NCBI GenBank assembly: GCA_023376005.1
Contig: CM042139.1
Location: 136,022,061-136,086,060 of the forward strand
DNA length: 64,000 bases
Source of the DNA: Doryteuthis pealeii
Taxonomy: Eukaryota > Mollusca > Cephalopoda > Myopsida > Loliginidae
Reading direction: 5' to 3'
How positions within the stretch are numbered: position 1 is the stretch's first letter; every line of letters starts with the position of its first letter. Positions 31,020 through 42,765 of the stretch are shown one piece after another. A model generated the notes under the pieces. The model saw nothing but the letters and a program-made list of their open reading frames with translations. It was not told the origin of the DNA and did no database searches. The translations under genes were made by a program, and so were the position numbers.

Positions 31020-32015
31020 ACGTAAGCTCATTGATCTTTCACCGGAGTATGAAGTGACAACAAGTCTCCTCGTGTCTCCAGGACTTATCTGAATATTCTA
31101 GCCATTCACAATTCTACCTATGATTTCCAGTTCTCTAATCTGTTTCTAAACTTCTTGGAGGTCGTTCCAAGTGCACCAACTATGATTGGTATCACTTCAG
31201 CTCTCATAATTCCACAAGTAAATTTCAATTATCTCACAAACTCCATGTAATTTTCTATCTTTTGTTTTCTTTCATCTTCACTCCGGTAATTACTCTGGGA
31301 CTGCAAATCTGCCACGTTGACAAGTTCTCTTTTTCCTGTTAATCAAGACTAGGTCTGATCCGGCTGGCATAAGGTGACTGTCTTCATCTCAAAGTTCAAG
31401 AGATGATTATGTGTTTTCAATTCTCAAGAACAGATTCTCGTCTTAAGGCATAAAACTAATTTGTTTGACAATGCTTACAAAATTCATGTATTCTTACACA
31501 ATTCCCAGTGGATCACCTTTTCAAATCAAGTCGTGCCTGTCTTGTATTCTGGTCGTGCTAAATTTTGCTGTATTTACTTAATACGTGGATGATTGTCTAA
31601 TCTCTGTCTCCACACACCTTGCATTTGATGTTTTGTTGGTCTTATCTATTTCTCCTTCATATAATTTGTTATATTGCATTGTTTTGTGCTGAATTAATGT
31701 GCGACTACGGTTCTCTCTTGAAGTTTCCTTTTCTTAACCTGGCCAGATCCTTTCGTGTTGCAATCCCTCCAATTTATAATTGTTTTCTGCCATTCTGTTT
31801 TTCTTGTTTTTGTTGTCTTTTCTGCTTATCCATATGTTGCTGACTATGTTATTGGCTGGCCGTAATTAATCTTCCTTGTCTTTTTTTTGTATATTATTCG
31901 AGTCATTCATATTGTGGCATCTACACAATCCTCAATTGTTGGCGAAGAACCTCTTCCACTTTACTTTTCTTGGATACATAAGCAGTCTTTATCATCTCTT
32001 GGATGCAAGGAGCGG
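31020..32015 (-). mobile_element. RLE-type LINE, antisense relic
   Basis: The minus strand gives, in order from the right and in several frames: SLHPRDDKDCLCIQEK, ARLRKGNFKRET, then KCKVCGDRD (zinc knuckle start) near 31615, YKTRH..L-like sequence, and SVLEIENT. A PAGSDLVLINRKKRTCQ piece follows near 31340 (the PD motif with P-D changed to S-D), and the LWN/IPI-VGALGT block near 31170. This is the same family as 7602-9350, here about 1 kb long, with many stops. The duplicate is at 60000-60990. Confidence 0.8.
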
Positions 32016-34080
32016 AAAGTGAGTAAATGGTTATTAACACAAAAAATGATGTATATTAAATACACGCGGCATGAAGAAAAATAATCAGAGAAGAGCGGGA
32101 GAAAATGTGGAGATGGAAAGCAGAAATGAAGCAAACAAAAAAAAAGATAGTAAGACGAGAACTGTGTAGGAAAAGTAAAAGAAAAAATTTTGAAGAAGCA
32201 TTCAAAATTATTCAATATTGATGAAAACGAAGAATAAAAGTCAATTGCTTTTTTCTGAGTTCAATACAAAACTGTAATGAAACAGAATTTCCCCAAATTG
32301 TTAATATATCTCGTGATGCACAACCAGGATTAAACGAGCCATACATAGGTCGTACGGAGGCGCGATTGGAGAAGAGAATTACCTCGGATCAAATTATCTG
32401 CCAGCTCTAAGTCTGGCATGTATAATGGGCAACATTGCTTTTAGGTGTTTCTGCGCAAGATATGGATCCGGGTGATCAAATATTCCTTTAAACAAAGAGA
32501 CTGCACCTATATGATAAACATGTAGTGTCTTTGATGTACCAAATTGCTTGACAATTCCAAATATAATTTGGAGATAAGCTGATACCTGTCATACAAATAA
32601 CTGAGAACTATTCATTTACACACAGAATGGTTATACATCCTAATTTCCAGCAAGGCTCTTGTACGATTTGTGGCCGCAAGTACGCGTGGTTCATGTTTGC
32701 CAATTGTATTAGGGATTCCCGGAGGAATCACCTGAAATAACAATCCCAGGGAATTTAATGTAATAGGCGTCAAAACATTTATTCGAGCTCTAACATATAA
32801 TTGCCTCGTAATCTGTGTCTGGACCTCTATAGAGATTATGGGGTCCAAATTACAAACAGCGGCCACAATTATACGTTAATAATTTATCATATATTCCAGA
32901 TTTTAAACAAAACATTGAAACATCAATGCCGATGATGTCTTCCAGAAACGTTATTTATAGTTTAAATTTCAATTCAGGCCTATTTCCACTTTACAAAATT
33001 AAAATACCATTTTCTCATGCAACAAATATACCCCCAATTCGCAAACAATTGCACCACCTTAATCTTTCAATCTTTCATACATCGACCTTTTCTCTTCAGA
33101 TTTTTATTCAAATGCTTACTGTGACACAGTACCTTTTATTTGTTGAACTGATGAGCATGTCTAATAATAGTATGACGGATATATTTCCTTGGTATCAAAT
33201 ATGCACCCATCCTAGACGTTCATATAACAGAACAGAAAATGCTGATTAATATTCCAGTGCTCACTCCTATTCATATAAGTTGGATTCCTATTATATTTTG
33301 GTGCATGATTTACTCATTCAAATCTGAAAGTAATTTAATAATCTACTGTTATTAAAATTATATGTTGTGTCCTTCAAGGTGTCCAATATGCGTTAATTGC
33401 TAGCAAAACTGGTCTTCCTTGAACCATTTCTACTGAAAAGTGAGTTCGATCCCGTTGGATGCCACATTACTCGCAACCCACTGACTTACATTTTTCCTAC
33501 CAGGGGAAAATCGCATAGCATAAATACCTCCTTTTGATTTTTATTGTTATAATGGACTTGTTTTTTTGGCGAGATGGTTTATACATCCGATGAGTTTACG
33601 CTGTTTTGTCATTTTATTTGGTTATAAATAACCATATCCATTTTCAGTTCTCTGCAATAATAGTAAATCTATCTACTAAAAAAGGAACAACCACAGTGTA
33701 ACATGTCCAAACTGTTGCAGTGTATATATGTTATGTTTTAAAACCGTGTGTATAATATTGGCTGGTTATTGATGGTTTTGAAAGCATACTTTTTAGAGTG
33801 AACCAATGCAAAAATATATTGTAAAAGAAAAATTAGAAAAAAATTCTGAGATTTTGAAAATAAAGGGACGGGACTGAATATAAAACTAAATCTAAATATC
33901 GTAAAAATAAGAATAAAATGTTTAGTGGATTTTGTGGTCCAGCGGAAACACAGAATAAAAGTGATCAATGTAAAAACATGGGACTCAAGTGAATTGTAAT
34001 AATCATCATGAATTTGGAGCCGCAGTAACATCCGGCAAAATACAAATTTTTAGACAAGCAATATTAGGAGAGTCCCATTG
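32016..34080. other. Segment B middle; no gene seen
   Basis: Several open frames of 60-107 codons exist (for example 32612-32866 minus, 32926-33249 plus). Their frames are not conserved between the two B copies, which argues against coding. Confidence 0.6.
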
Positions 34081-34084
34081 GCCG

Positions 34085-34165
34085 TATTAGGCAAACATTC
34101 TGGAACTGCCCGACATTGTAGTAAGCGAGTTTGAACTCCAGTCGCGCAATTCCGTTCTTTTCAGT
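34085..34165 (+). mobile_element. tRNA-derived SINE head (type 3), decayed
   Basis: CATTGTAGTAAGCGAGTTTG and AACTCCAGTCGCGCAATTCC match the box-B side of the SINE at 30716; the box A region (CGTATTAGGCAAACATTC) is degraded. Confidence 0.65.
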
Positions 34166-34330
34166 CTGATAATCTTGATAAAGTTATGAACCTCGCATGC
34201 CCCACATTTATGCGGCGTTAAATAGTACAACTATTGTTCTGGTCACCGATTGTATTTCCTACGAGGATACCATTACGCAAAAACAACAAAAGGGTGAATT
34301 TAAGTTATAATCGCAGTTATAGTTAAATAC

Positions 34331-34672
34331 CAACCCCTCCACAACGGGAAAAGACTGCTGCACAGGGTCAATTTCTTAAAGCGGAGCTTTAAAAACAGGT
34401 ATTAAATTCAGAGTCTTTCTCTTGAACTTGATTGGCCTAACTGATGAGGAAACATTGCATCTCACATAGCGTTACTACCCCAGTGAAAGGTATGCATCCG
34501 ACTATTCTGTCTTCCCAGCTATGGTAATTAGTAGCGACGGCTGGCTCTTGAAACCCAGGAGAGGACATTCCAGTCGAGAAGAAAACTCTGAATTCCAACC
34601 TGTTAAAACTCCGCCTAAGAAATTTGACTGTGTCGGCATCCAGAACTCGCGTGGAGAGTTGGCAAATATATT
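34331..34672. mobile_element. Two type-1 SINEs in mirror orientation
   Basis: The left half (34331-34440) runs CCCCTCCACAACGGGAAA, GTCAATTTCTTAAAGCGGAG, TTCAGAGTCTTTCTC. The right half ends with the same blocks in reverse complement (AACTCTGAATTCC, AACCTGTTAAAACTCCGCC, AAGAAATTTGACTGTGTCGG, CTCGCGTGGAGAGTTGG). The pair forms a dyad of about 100-bp arms. The copy in B2 is at 63238-63572. Confidence 0.8.
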
Positions 34673-35099
34673 TTATATCAGATAGCACTGATATATATTA
34701 ATTTATATTAGATACATTTAAAAAAAGTATATGCCATGTATTTTACTTGGTATGCAGCAAGGAGAAAAAGAACAAGGAAATACAAATACAAATTCTCCCA
34801 TAAATAACGCAGTATCAGAAGCAAAGCAGGGTGATTTAAAATGTTAAAAGATGAAGTAGAAAAATTAAAAGATTACAAATACGTAGAAAAATCCAATATT
34901 GAAATGCTGAAAAGAAAGAAAAAAACAAGTGAAGTTTGAAAGCATAATAATAAGGACTATATATAAGAGGACGAAATTAAACCAACATAAGTACAGAGTT
35001 GCAACTATTTAATGCTTTTAGCTAATAACAAAAGGAGCTAAAATGCATCTCTGTAGGATGTAAATATAGCCCTTCATAGAAATCCCATGCAACCACTGA

Positions 35100-35583
35100 T
35101 GGTTCACTGAGATTTCCGAGGAAAAAAATCGCAGAGAATATATACAAAATGTTCACGTTATATATTATTGGGAAATGCCCATTCTAAAGTTGCTGACGTG
35201 TCACTGAAAGCATTTCTTGCATCTAGAGAAGAAACCGATGCAGGAAAATACGTGATTGGATAATGAAGGTGTTGGATGAGGGTATGACACATTTGCCTCG
35301 ATAAAAGCAGCTGCCCACAGTAAAATATGGAATCATGTTAAGGACGACAAAGAAGTGAAAATTCTTGTTGCTGGTGCAATATCTTTATCATTAATAGGAA
35401 AAGTCGGACTTATTTGAGCTTCAACGAATAAAAAAGAAAATCAGTAAGAATCGTGCATTAAAAAATAATTTATTTCGCAAATCACAAAATTGGCATTGTT
35501 TGCCTGCTTGTTACACTATATTATATTTTTCTTCTTAATAATCAATTTCCTATGTGTGCATAAACTTACACAACACACACACT

Positions 35584-35618
<35 letters not shown>

Positions 35619-35638
35619 CTATATATATTATATACATA

Positions 35639-35669
<31 letters not shown>

Positions 35670-36322
35670 TATATGTGTGTGTGTAGTGGATGTGTTACAG
35701 ATATAGGAATATTGGAGATTTTAATAAAACAAGTGCGAAAAAAAACCGAACACTTTTTTATTTTGGACAAACATTTAAATAAAAAATAGACAAACACCGT
35801 AGAAAGTACTAATTTGCCATTGATTATTTTTTGTCAATAGTTACCCAAAGCTGTACTGAAATTAAATAGCAAGACTAACCACAAATTTAATATATCAAAT
35901 GAAGGAAAGAAATTCTAGAAAAAAATGCCATTTTTTTTGATTTCTGAGAATTTTCTTTTAGAAAATTTTGTAGAAAATGTACTTTTTCTCCAATAAGATA
36001 AATTGACACACAAATCAAGGATCATAATCTCTTGCTATAGTGATGATGTCTGAGCGATTGAAGTTCATTAAATTTGTTCCAAGGATTGAAAAAAATCTAC
36101 TCTTTAATGTTTGTTGTATTTGTCACAACAACTACACACAACACAAACACATACATTTACATACAAGACAGACATCATAAACAGACACGCACTAAACCAC
36201 ACATATTCTTAAAAACACATAAATTTTATCTATTCCCTTCAGTTGCCATCTGTAATTTCTCATTAAAATATTTTGCCTTCTCCATTAAGTTCATCCTTCT
36301 TAAATATATATATATATATATA

Positions 36323-36366
<44 letters not shown>

Positions 36367-36480
36367 ATAATATACTACGACGAAGACACTTCCAGTATGA
36401 GACACAATACTCAACAACCGTCATTTGCTAAAAAATAATCACCAGGATAATAATATGTCAATTAAAAGATGATATAAATT
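35100..36480. other. Intron DNA with (CA)n and (TA)n tracts; no gene
   Basis: (AC)n/(TA)n/(TG)n tract at about 35572-35690, tracts (TA)n at 36306-36372. A 98-codon frame at 36074-36370 ends in poly-Ile/Tyr from a TA tract. After 36373 the sequence ACTCAACAACCGTCATTTGC resembles the inverted-repeat element at 39482-39606. Confidence 0.6.
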
Positions 36481-36544
36481 CAAACATGGTTTGTTGACGA
36501 GCGAATTTGGCATTTTGTAAAAATAAAAATTTAACAAAACAAAT

Positions 36545-36990
36545 TCTATATCCCCCTCTCCTCTTAAAAAAATCTACCAAATTTTAATGAACTTTTCATG
36601 TTTATTTATCCAGAAAACTTTTTATAATGCATCATTATTTTATTTCAAAACTTTCTATTTTTTCAGGTCACTTAATTTTGACCCCCCCTTTCTATGGGCG
36701 TGAAAATTGTTGGTTTGGGTCATATAATGTACTAATTTTTATAAATATGAGATATAAAGACCGACTATGAATAGAACAAAAAAATTTTTTTACGGTATGC
36801 TTCTATGAGAGAAAATAAGTACAAACCAAAATTAAAATGAAAAAAAAAATAATAAATAATAATTTTGGAGATTTTTTTTTACTCATTTCGATAATTATTA
36901 ATTGGCTATTATCTTATAAAAGAAAAAAATTATACTTCGATCATTTTTCTGCTTAAAAAGGAGGGTACATTTTCAATGAGTTTTTGACAA
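36545..36990 (-). mobile_element. Inverted copy of Helitron interior
   Basis: CCAGAAAACTTTTTATAATGC, TTTTCAGGTCACTTAATTTTG, ACGGTATGCTTCTATGAGAG and AAAAGGAGGGTACATTTTC are the reverse complement of 29480-29960 in order. A second, plus-sense and more diverged copy of part of the same sequence follows at 37150-37300 (AGAAAGTTTTGAAATAAAAA, GATAGTTCCCTGCATA). Ends are not clear. Confidence 0.75.
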
Positions 36991-37632
36991 AAATATATTT
37001 AAAGATTCGATACTAACAGCTAAGGTAGTTATTAAAGAAATTTACGGTTTGTAGAATCTAAGAATATCACATTTAACTTAACATCATGATACCCATATTT
37101 TAAATGAATTTTATATTATTAATTATCATAGCCAGACATACCCTATATTAATCAGAAAGTTTTGAAATAAAAATAACGATTACATTATAAAATCCATTCA
37201 ATGATTAATATCAAACAATACTGAAAATCATATAAAATCGGATAGTTCCCTGCATACTTTAGTAATTTTTTTTTCCAATCGAACAGGTTAGATTTATTTT
37301 GTAAACACCGAATTTTACAGGCAACTCACGGACCATCTAAGATAAAATTTGGATCAAAATCGAAATCCGGAACAAAAAATAAGTTTAAATGTATTAAAAA
37401 TAAATTTACATAAAATTAAAAAAATTTGCTTTTTTTTTTTTTTTTTTTTTTTACTGATCTCTCTACTTTTCTGTGACCTTTTAATGCAAGGTCATTTTTT
37501 TTTAGGATGGGATTTTAATGTGGCATCCTGTGAGGATCCAACTCCCAGTTCAGTAATAATGGATCTGCAAAACTAACTTTTTGTCCCACTTCTACCCAGG
37601 TGATGCCAGGTAGCTGCTCCTAGTTCTTTATA

Positions 37633-38156
37633 CAGTGGAACCCCGGTTCTCAAACGACTCAGAGTTCAAACAAAAAATTTGAGTAAAAAAACCCTCAGTT
37701 GTCAAATTTTTGAACTTTGAACACACGAGTTGAGTCAATGACTGCCAGGGTAAACCAAAGATGGACGAACGGCTGGTCAAATCTACCCAACCATCTGATG
37801 GTCAAGAATGCATAAATCCACTTTACACTATTTCTTATTGAAAAATATGACCAGTTTTAAGGGACATGACTTTTTCTAAAAGGCTGTTTGTAAGAAAAAA
37901 ATCTCCTGTTCATTGTCGAAAATTTTCTTTATATTAAGTGTTTTTTCAAAGGACAGGATATCAATTAAAATTATTCTAATTGATATCCTGTCCTTTGAAA
38001 AGATGCCTAATATATAGAAGAAAAATTTTTAACAATAAACAGGAGAATTTTTCTTACAAACTATTTCTTATGGGAAACATTGTTTCAGTTTTCGAACAAA
38101 TTGGTTCTCAAACATAATTTTGGAACAAATTATGTATGAGAACCGAAGTTCCACTG
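37633..38156. mobile_element. Mariner-type MITE with nested hairpins
   Basis: Begins CAGTGGAACCCCGGTTCTCA and ends with the complement (GAGAACCGAAGTTCCACTG), flanked by TA at 37631-37632 and 38157-38158, the target duplication of Tc1/mariner elements. Internally, AAAGGACAGGATATCAATTA at about 37955 is repeated in reverse complement immediately after an AT turn (to about 38003). A wider dyad (AATCTCCTGTTCATTG / CAATAAACAGGAGAATTT) lies outside it. It has no transposase. Confidence 0.9.
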
Positions 38157-38655
38157 TATTTAAGAAATATGCACACAGACACACATGAGATCCAAAATTC
38201 ACTGGGTCATATCTGCCAGTTGCTAGATATCATGCCTATAGCAGAATATCTGATTGGATGTGATGACCACTAGTGATATGCAATTCGCATTCAACACATT
38301 CAAAATTTATATGAATAAATGCAATTTTCTGCTATCATCAAAATGGTGTACGTTATGTTGAATATGAAGGATCAATGTGCAATGTGTATTATATGTAGTA
38401 ACAAATGGCATTTTTTAGTCATGGGATATTTAATTTGTACAATGATTTTAAAAAGAAAGTGTTAATAAATAACGGTCTTGTGTTCATTTATAATTCTATT
38501 TTCATATATATATATATATATATGGCTCGCAGCGGGGTTGGGCTGCTGTCACACTCATGGAAACATGAAATGTCTTCTTGACAGCATGCACAACATGGGA
38601 GGAATCAAATCACTCACTGCTGACCCTCATCTATTGTTCTCAATAGGAGAGTCTA

Positions 38656-38693
<38 letters not shown>

Positions 38694-38815
38694 ATATGTA
38701 TAAGTATTAACTTACCGTGTGTTATAAGAACGATCGTTGGAAGCGCAGAATATCCAGAGGTTAAGGTTGAGAAAAAACAAATACAAAGTGCTCAATACAA
38801 TGTAGAGCATAAATT
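38157..38815. other. Intron DNA with (TA)n tracts; no gene
   Basis: TA tracts at about 38506-38524 and 38659-38692. The 160-codon frame 38478-38960 includes both tracts and half a palindrome, so it is not a gene. Confidence 0.7.
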
Positions 38816-38816
38816 T

Positions 38817-39056
38817 ATTTTAAGGATGGAAAGGAGTAACCTACTCGAGTTTCATCGATTGATTCTTCAGGGTTACTTTAAATTAATCGAGTTTACGATT
38901 AATCTTAGGTGTTATAAACATGCCCGTTGGAAAGTCCCATTCCAACGGGCATGTTTATAACACCTAAGATTAATCGTAAACTCGATTAATTTAAAGTAAC
39001 CCTGAAGAATCAATCGATGAAACTCGAGTAGGTTACTCCTTTCCATCCATAAAATA
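38817..39056. repeat. Near-perfect palindrome, ~110-bp arms, ~9-bp spacer
   Basis: The left arm 38817-38931 (GGATGGAAAGGAGTAACC ... AAACATGCCCGTTGGA) and right arm 38941-39056 (TCCAACGGGCATGTTT ... GGTTACTCCTTTCCATCC) differ by at most one or two bases; the spacer is AAGTCCCAT-like. It would extrude as a cruciform or fold as a long RNA hairpin. Confidence 0.95.
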
Positions 39057-39059
39057 TAT

Positions 39060-39084
39060 ATATATATATCAAAAAGCTATCAGC

Positions 39085-39120
<36 letters not shown>

Positions 39121-39142
39121 GCTGATAGCTTTTTGATTTAGT
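39060..39142. repeat. Inverted repeat around a (TA)n core
   Basis: TCAAAAAGCTATCAGCATCA and its exact complement flank a TA tract; it lies only a few bases after the palindrome ending at 39056. Confidence 0.9.
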
Positions 39143-39399
39143 ACATCTTGGGACGCACATATTTGCTTTGAATGAGTCCCTGGGAAAATTTATGAGTCCC
39201 AACTAAAGTCTTCAAACTCCTACCTTGTAACCTATCCTGTGTAATTTGTTTTCTAAGAAACTATCAAAATGTATTTACAGTTAGCTTGAAATGGTGAGGG
39301 AAGAAAAAAGAAAAACACTGGGATGCATGGATATGATTTTACTGCATCCTTTTAGATTTTTGTGTGTCAGGGACGCAGGACGCATACTTATCAGTATCT

Positions 39400-39402
39400 A
39401 TC

Positions 39403-39451
<49 letters not shown>

Positions 39452-39610
39452 TATACACACACACACACACAATTCCAATAAGTGAGAAAACTCAACAAAC
39501 CGTCATTTAGCTATTATAAATTTATATCAGCCAGTAAATCTATCAAAAAAGATGAAATAAATTTATAATATCCAAATGATGGTTTGTTGAGTTTTCTCAC
39601 TTATTTGAAT
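39400..39610. mobile_element. (TA)n tract and 120-bp inverted-repeat element
   Basis: (TG)n(TA)n(CA)n occupies 39406-39470. From 39482, AGTGAGAAAACTCAACAAAC then CGTCATTT pairs with AAATGATGGTTTGTTGAG and TTTTCTCACTT ending near 39606, with an inner dyad CTATTATAAATTTAT / ATAAATTTATAATA. A diverged relative lies at 36395-36520. Confidence 0.75.
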
Positions 39611-39780
39611 TGTAAATATTAATCTATGAAATTAGTTATCATAAATTGAGCTCTCCTGGGGACTTATAAGAATCCACCTATATATCTATAGGTTTGCATC
39701 TGTATTGGAATGTATTGTGTATATACGGAGGATAAAGAAGGTCCCAAATGAAATAATTCCCAACTCACCTGGTCTTTTGG

Positions 39781-39820
<40 letters not shown>

Positions 39821-39930
39821 GAAGAGAGGATGACTTAATGGAGAAGGCAAAATATTGAGGCAATTTTGAATGTTGATAAACATAATTAACCAAAAGTCGG
39901 AATTATGAATATAAAAGTGCTCAATACACT
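39611..39930. other. Intron DNA, (TA)n at 39781-39811; no gene
   Basis: Nothing recognisable apart from the TA tract and neighbouring T run. Confidence 0.6.
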
Positions 39931-40390
39931 TGTAGACTGGCCATTACTTGGGCTAGACGGTCGGTCGGAGAGGACCTCTCTGATCAATTGGCTGATCACA
40001 TCAAGCCCTAGCACCTATATGATTGTCCCTATCTTATTATCCTTATGGCAAGCCCTAATCATCTTTATCATATGGGTGCTAGAAGGTGGTGACTGAGGGT
40101 CTACATGTCCTGGGAATGACGTTAAACTCTATCTGATTGCAAGGTTCCAGTTTTGGAGGTTTGGGGAATGTGGAGCACCCCTTCATCACCTTTGTTCCAG
40201 GTCCACTCTGACCTGGAGTGGTAGTACCTGTTAGGGTTCCATCTATGGGTTAAATAGAAAAACATGAGTATAAAAATTGAGTATCTATTAAGAATGAATT
40301 TCTTTCAAAACTTTATTGGCATTAAATGACCCACTGAGGTCGATATGCCTTAAAACAAACCAAATAAAATCAAACCAAACATATAAATTT
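39931..40390 (+). mobile_element. Dispersed repeat (type 4)
   Basis: Blocks CTGATCACATCAAGCCCTAG, CACCTATATGATTGTCCCTA, CCAGGTCCACTCTGACCTGG, GGAGTGGTAGTACCTGTTAG and AAATGACCCACTGAGGTCGA then GATATGCC are shared with 45270-45440 and 46540-46620. It appears to be a SINE-like or other short interspersed element; no pol III boxes are clear. Confidence 0.6.
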
Positions 40391-40424
40391 TTTTTTTTCA
40401 TGCAGAAATATTGAAAAGAATACA

Positions 40425-40952
40425 TCTCTTATTGTAATGGAGATTATGTAACTGGTCCGTCTGTAACCGAAACTATGTTACCACTGACATCACAATTTCC
40501 TTAGTTATTTAAGTTATGTTCTCAATGATTATGAAATAGTCATTATTTTATCTTAATTAGCATATTATTTATCAACAATGTCTCTATTAAAGTCTAGCCA
40601 AGTTAGGTTTGCCGCAAAACTGCCCCTATTATTAATGCATTTAAAATCTTGAAATATGTGTTATATATTTCTAAAAAATAAAGATTTACATAGTAAATGG
40701 AGTGGGGGTATAATTTGCATTGTGATTTTTAACGAAAAATAATTATTTGCTGTTACTGATTTCTAATACTATCATGTTATTCTCAAACGTATTAAAAGTA
40801 ATTCTATATATAATTTTATATAGAAATCAATTAAAATAATATCAAAATAAGTGTGATATTTTTATATTCGTTCCTATTTAGTTTTGTTAGTCTTTCTAAT
40901 TTAATATAATATTTTATTACATCAAACTCCAGGGGGTGCACATTTTAGCTAG
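40425..40952 (+). mobile_element. Non-autonomous Helitron
   Basis: Starts TCTCTTATTGTAATGG after an A and ends CTAG before T (40949-40953). The terminal hairpin is decayed (CTCCAGGGGGTGCAC) but the whole element aligns with the reverse complement of 24602-25238. Shared words include GTCTGTAACCGAAACTATGT, CACAATTTCC and CTTTCTAATTTAATATAAT. The two copies share both ends, which supports the terminal calls. Confidence 0.8.
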
Positions 40953-41494
40953 TTGAAGTGATAGTTGACAATATAATGGAAATTAGGTTATAATGACCTG
41001 TTTATTTGGTGAATAATGTTAATAAGAATTTGAGTTGTAAAAAATGTTTCAAAATCTCTTTATTATTTAAAAAAATATTATGAAGTAATAAAGTCAGTAT
41101 TTACCTCATAAATATGATGATTATCAAATAATATATGAAATATAATCAAAATGCAGCCATTAAAACAAATGTTAGCCATGGTGTCTAAAAATGTAGACAG
41201 AAAAAAGAAAATGAAAACAGTTAACTTTTATCTTCTGGATAAAAACTAAAAGAAAATAAGCAATGTTTAATTTATTACAGTAAAATCAATAATATTTAAA
41301 AATAGATTTTCACAATTAAAATAACAATCAATATATAGTAATAAAATATGTAATATTTTGAAATATATTTAACTAAAAATATGTCATATATACAATGAAA
41401 ACAAAGTTTGTCATTTCATGTTTGAGAGAGAATGTTTTATAAAAAATAATGAAATAAGAAATATAAAGTTTTCATGTTTTTTTCTTTTCTTATT
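40953..41494. other. AT-rich intron DNA, no gene
   Basis: No repeat or coding signal beyond low GC. Confidence 0.6.
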
Positions 41495-42765
41495 TGTCTT
41501 TTACTTCCTGTGACATTTTTTATTTCTGATTTAAAAAATTTTTTTTTTTATTTTGACATTATCCTTTTTTTAATTTTAGACAATTTTTTTTTTCATATGA
41601 AATTTTATTTTCAATCTGACAATTTTTTTCTTTCACTTTGACATTTTTTTTTTTTCATTTTTAATATTTTTTTCACTTAGACATTTTGCATCAATATTTT
41701 TCATTCTTTTTGACATTTTTCTTTCATTTTAAATATTTTTTTACTTAGACAGTTTTTCATTCATTTTGACAGTTTTCATTCATTTGACAGTTTTTCATTC
41801 ATTTTGACAGTTTTTCATTCATTTTGAGTTTTTCATTCATTTTGACACTTTTTCTTACATTTGGATATTTTAAAAATTCATTTTGACATTTTAAAAATTC
41901 ATTTAGTCATTTTTTTCTGAATTTTTCTTTCATTTTGACATTTTTTTCTTCAATTTTCTTTCATTTTTAATATTTTTCTTTTATTTGGAGACTTTTCTTT
42001 CATTTTTTCATTTTGATATTCTTTTCTCCATTTTGCCATTTTTCATTCATCTGAACATTTTTTCATTCATAATGACAATTGTTTCATTATTTTTTTTCAA
42101 TTTGACATTTTTCATCTGTTTCATTCTTTTCAACACTTTTTCTTTTATTTAGACAATTTTTCCTTCATTTTTCTTCTTTTTTTTCTTTCATTTTGACATT
42201 TTTTTCTTTCATTTTGACATTTTTCATTCTTTTTGAAATTTTTCTTTCATTCTTATACTTTTTCTTTTTTTTCTTTCATTTTCGATATTTTTCTTTTTTC
42301 TTTTATTTTTGATATTTTTCTTTTATTTTGACATTTCTCATTTAATTTTTCTTTCATTTTGACATTTTTTCTTTCGTTTTGACATTTTTCTTTCCTATGA
42401 ACTTTTTTTTTTTCATTTTGACATTTTTTCTTAATTTTTCTTTCTTTTTGACATTTTTTACTTTTATTTTTGACATTTTTTCATTCATTTTGACATTTTT
42501 TCATTCATTTTGACCCTTTTCCCTTCATTTTTAATATTTCTTATTCATTTGGCCTTTTTTTCATTAAACATTTTTCATTTTTATTTTATTTTCAATATTT
42601 TTCATTCATTTTGACATTTTTTATTCATCTTAATATTTTTTCTTTCATATCAACATTTTTTCTTCATTTTTTTTTTCATTTTGACATTTCTTCATAATTC
42701 AAACATTTTTTCTTCATTTTTTCATTCATTTTGACATTTTTTTTCATTAATTGATATAATTTTTT
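41495..42765. repeat. T-rich degenerate tandem array (TTTTGACATTTTTCATTCA)
   Basis: About 1.3 kb in which the words CATTTTGACATTTTT, CATTCATTTTGACA and TTTCTTTCATTTT recur dozens of times with variable spacing (roughly 15-25 bp). The plus strand is nearly free of G except in TTTTGACA. Strongly strand-asymmetric, pyrimidine-rich on the host gene's coding strand. Confidence 0.85.

Larger units (their letters stand above)
30560..35099 (+). repeat. Segment B, copy 1 (at least 4.5-kb duplication)
   Basis: Near-identical to 59546-64000 from its first base to the last bases of the window (CCCATGCAACCACTGAT), so the duplication extends beyond what can be compared. Differences are dominated by single-base indels, most of them deletions in the other copy between 60.4 and 63.4 kb. 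It lies in the intron between the host exons at 26692 and 43919. Contents: (AAT)n, a tRNA-like SINE, an antisense LINE and a mirrored SINE pair. Confidence 0.95.

Noticed and set aside
32926..33249. 107-codon plus-strand ORF in B1
   Set aside because: Not preserved in B2 and no motif recognised.
38478..38960. 160-codon plus-strand ORF
   Set aside because: Includes two TA tracts and one arm of a palindrome.
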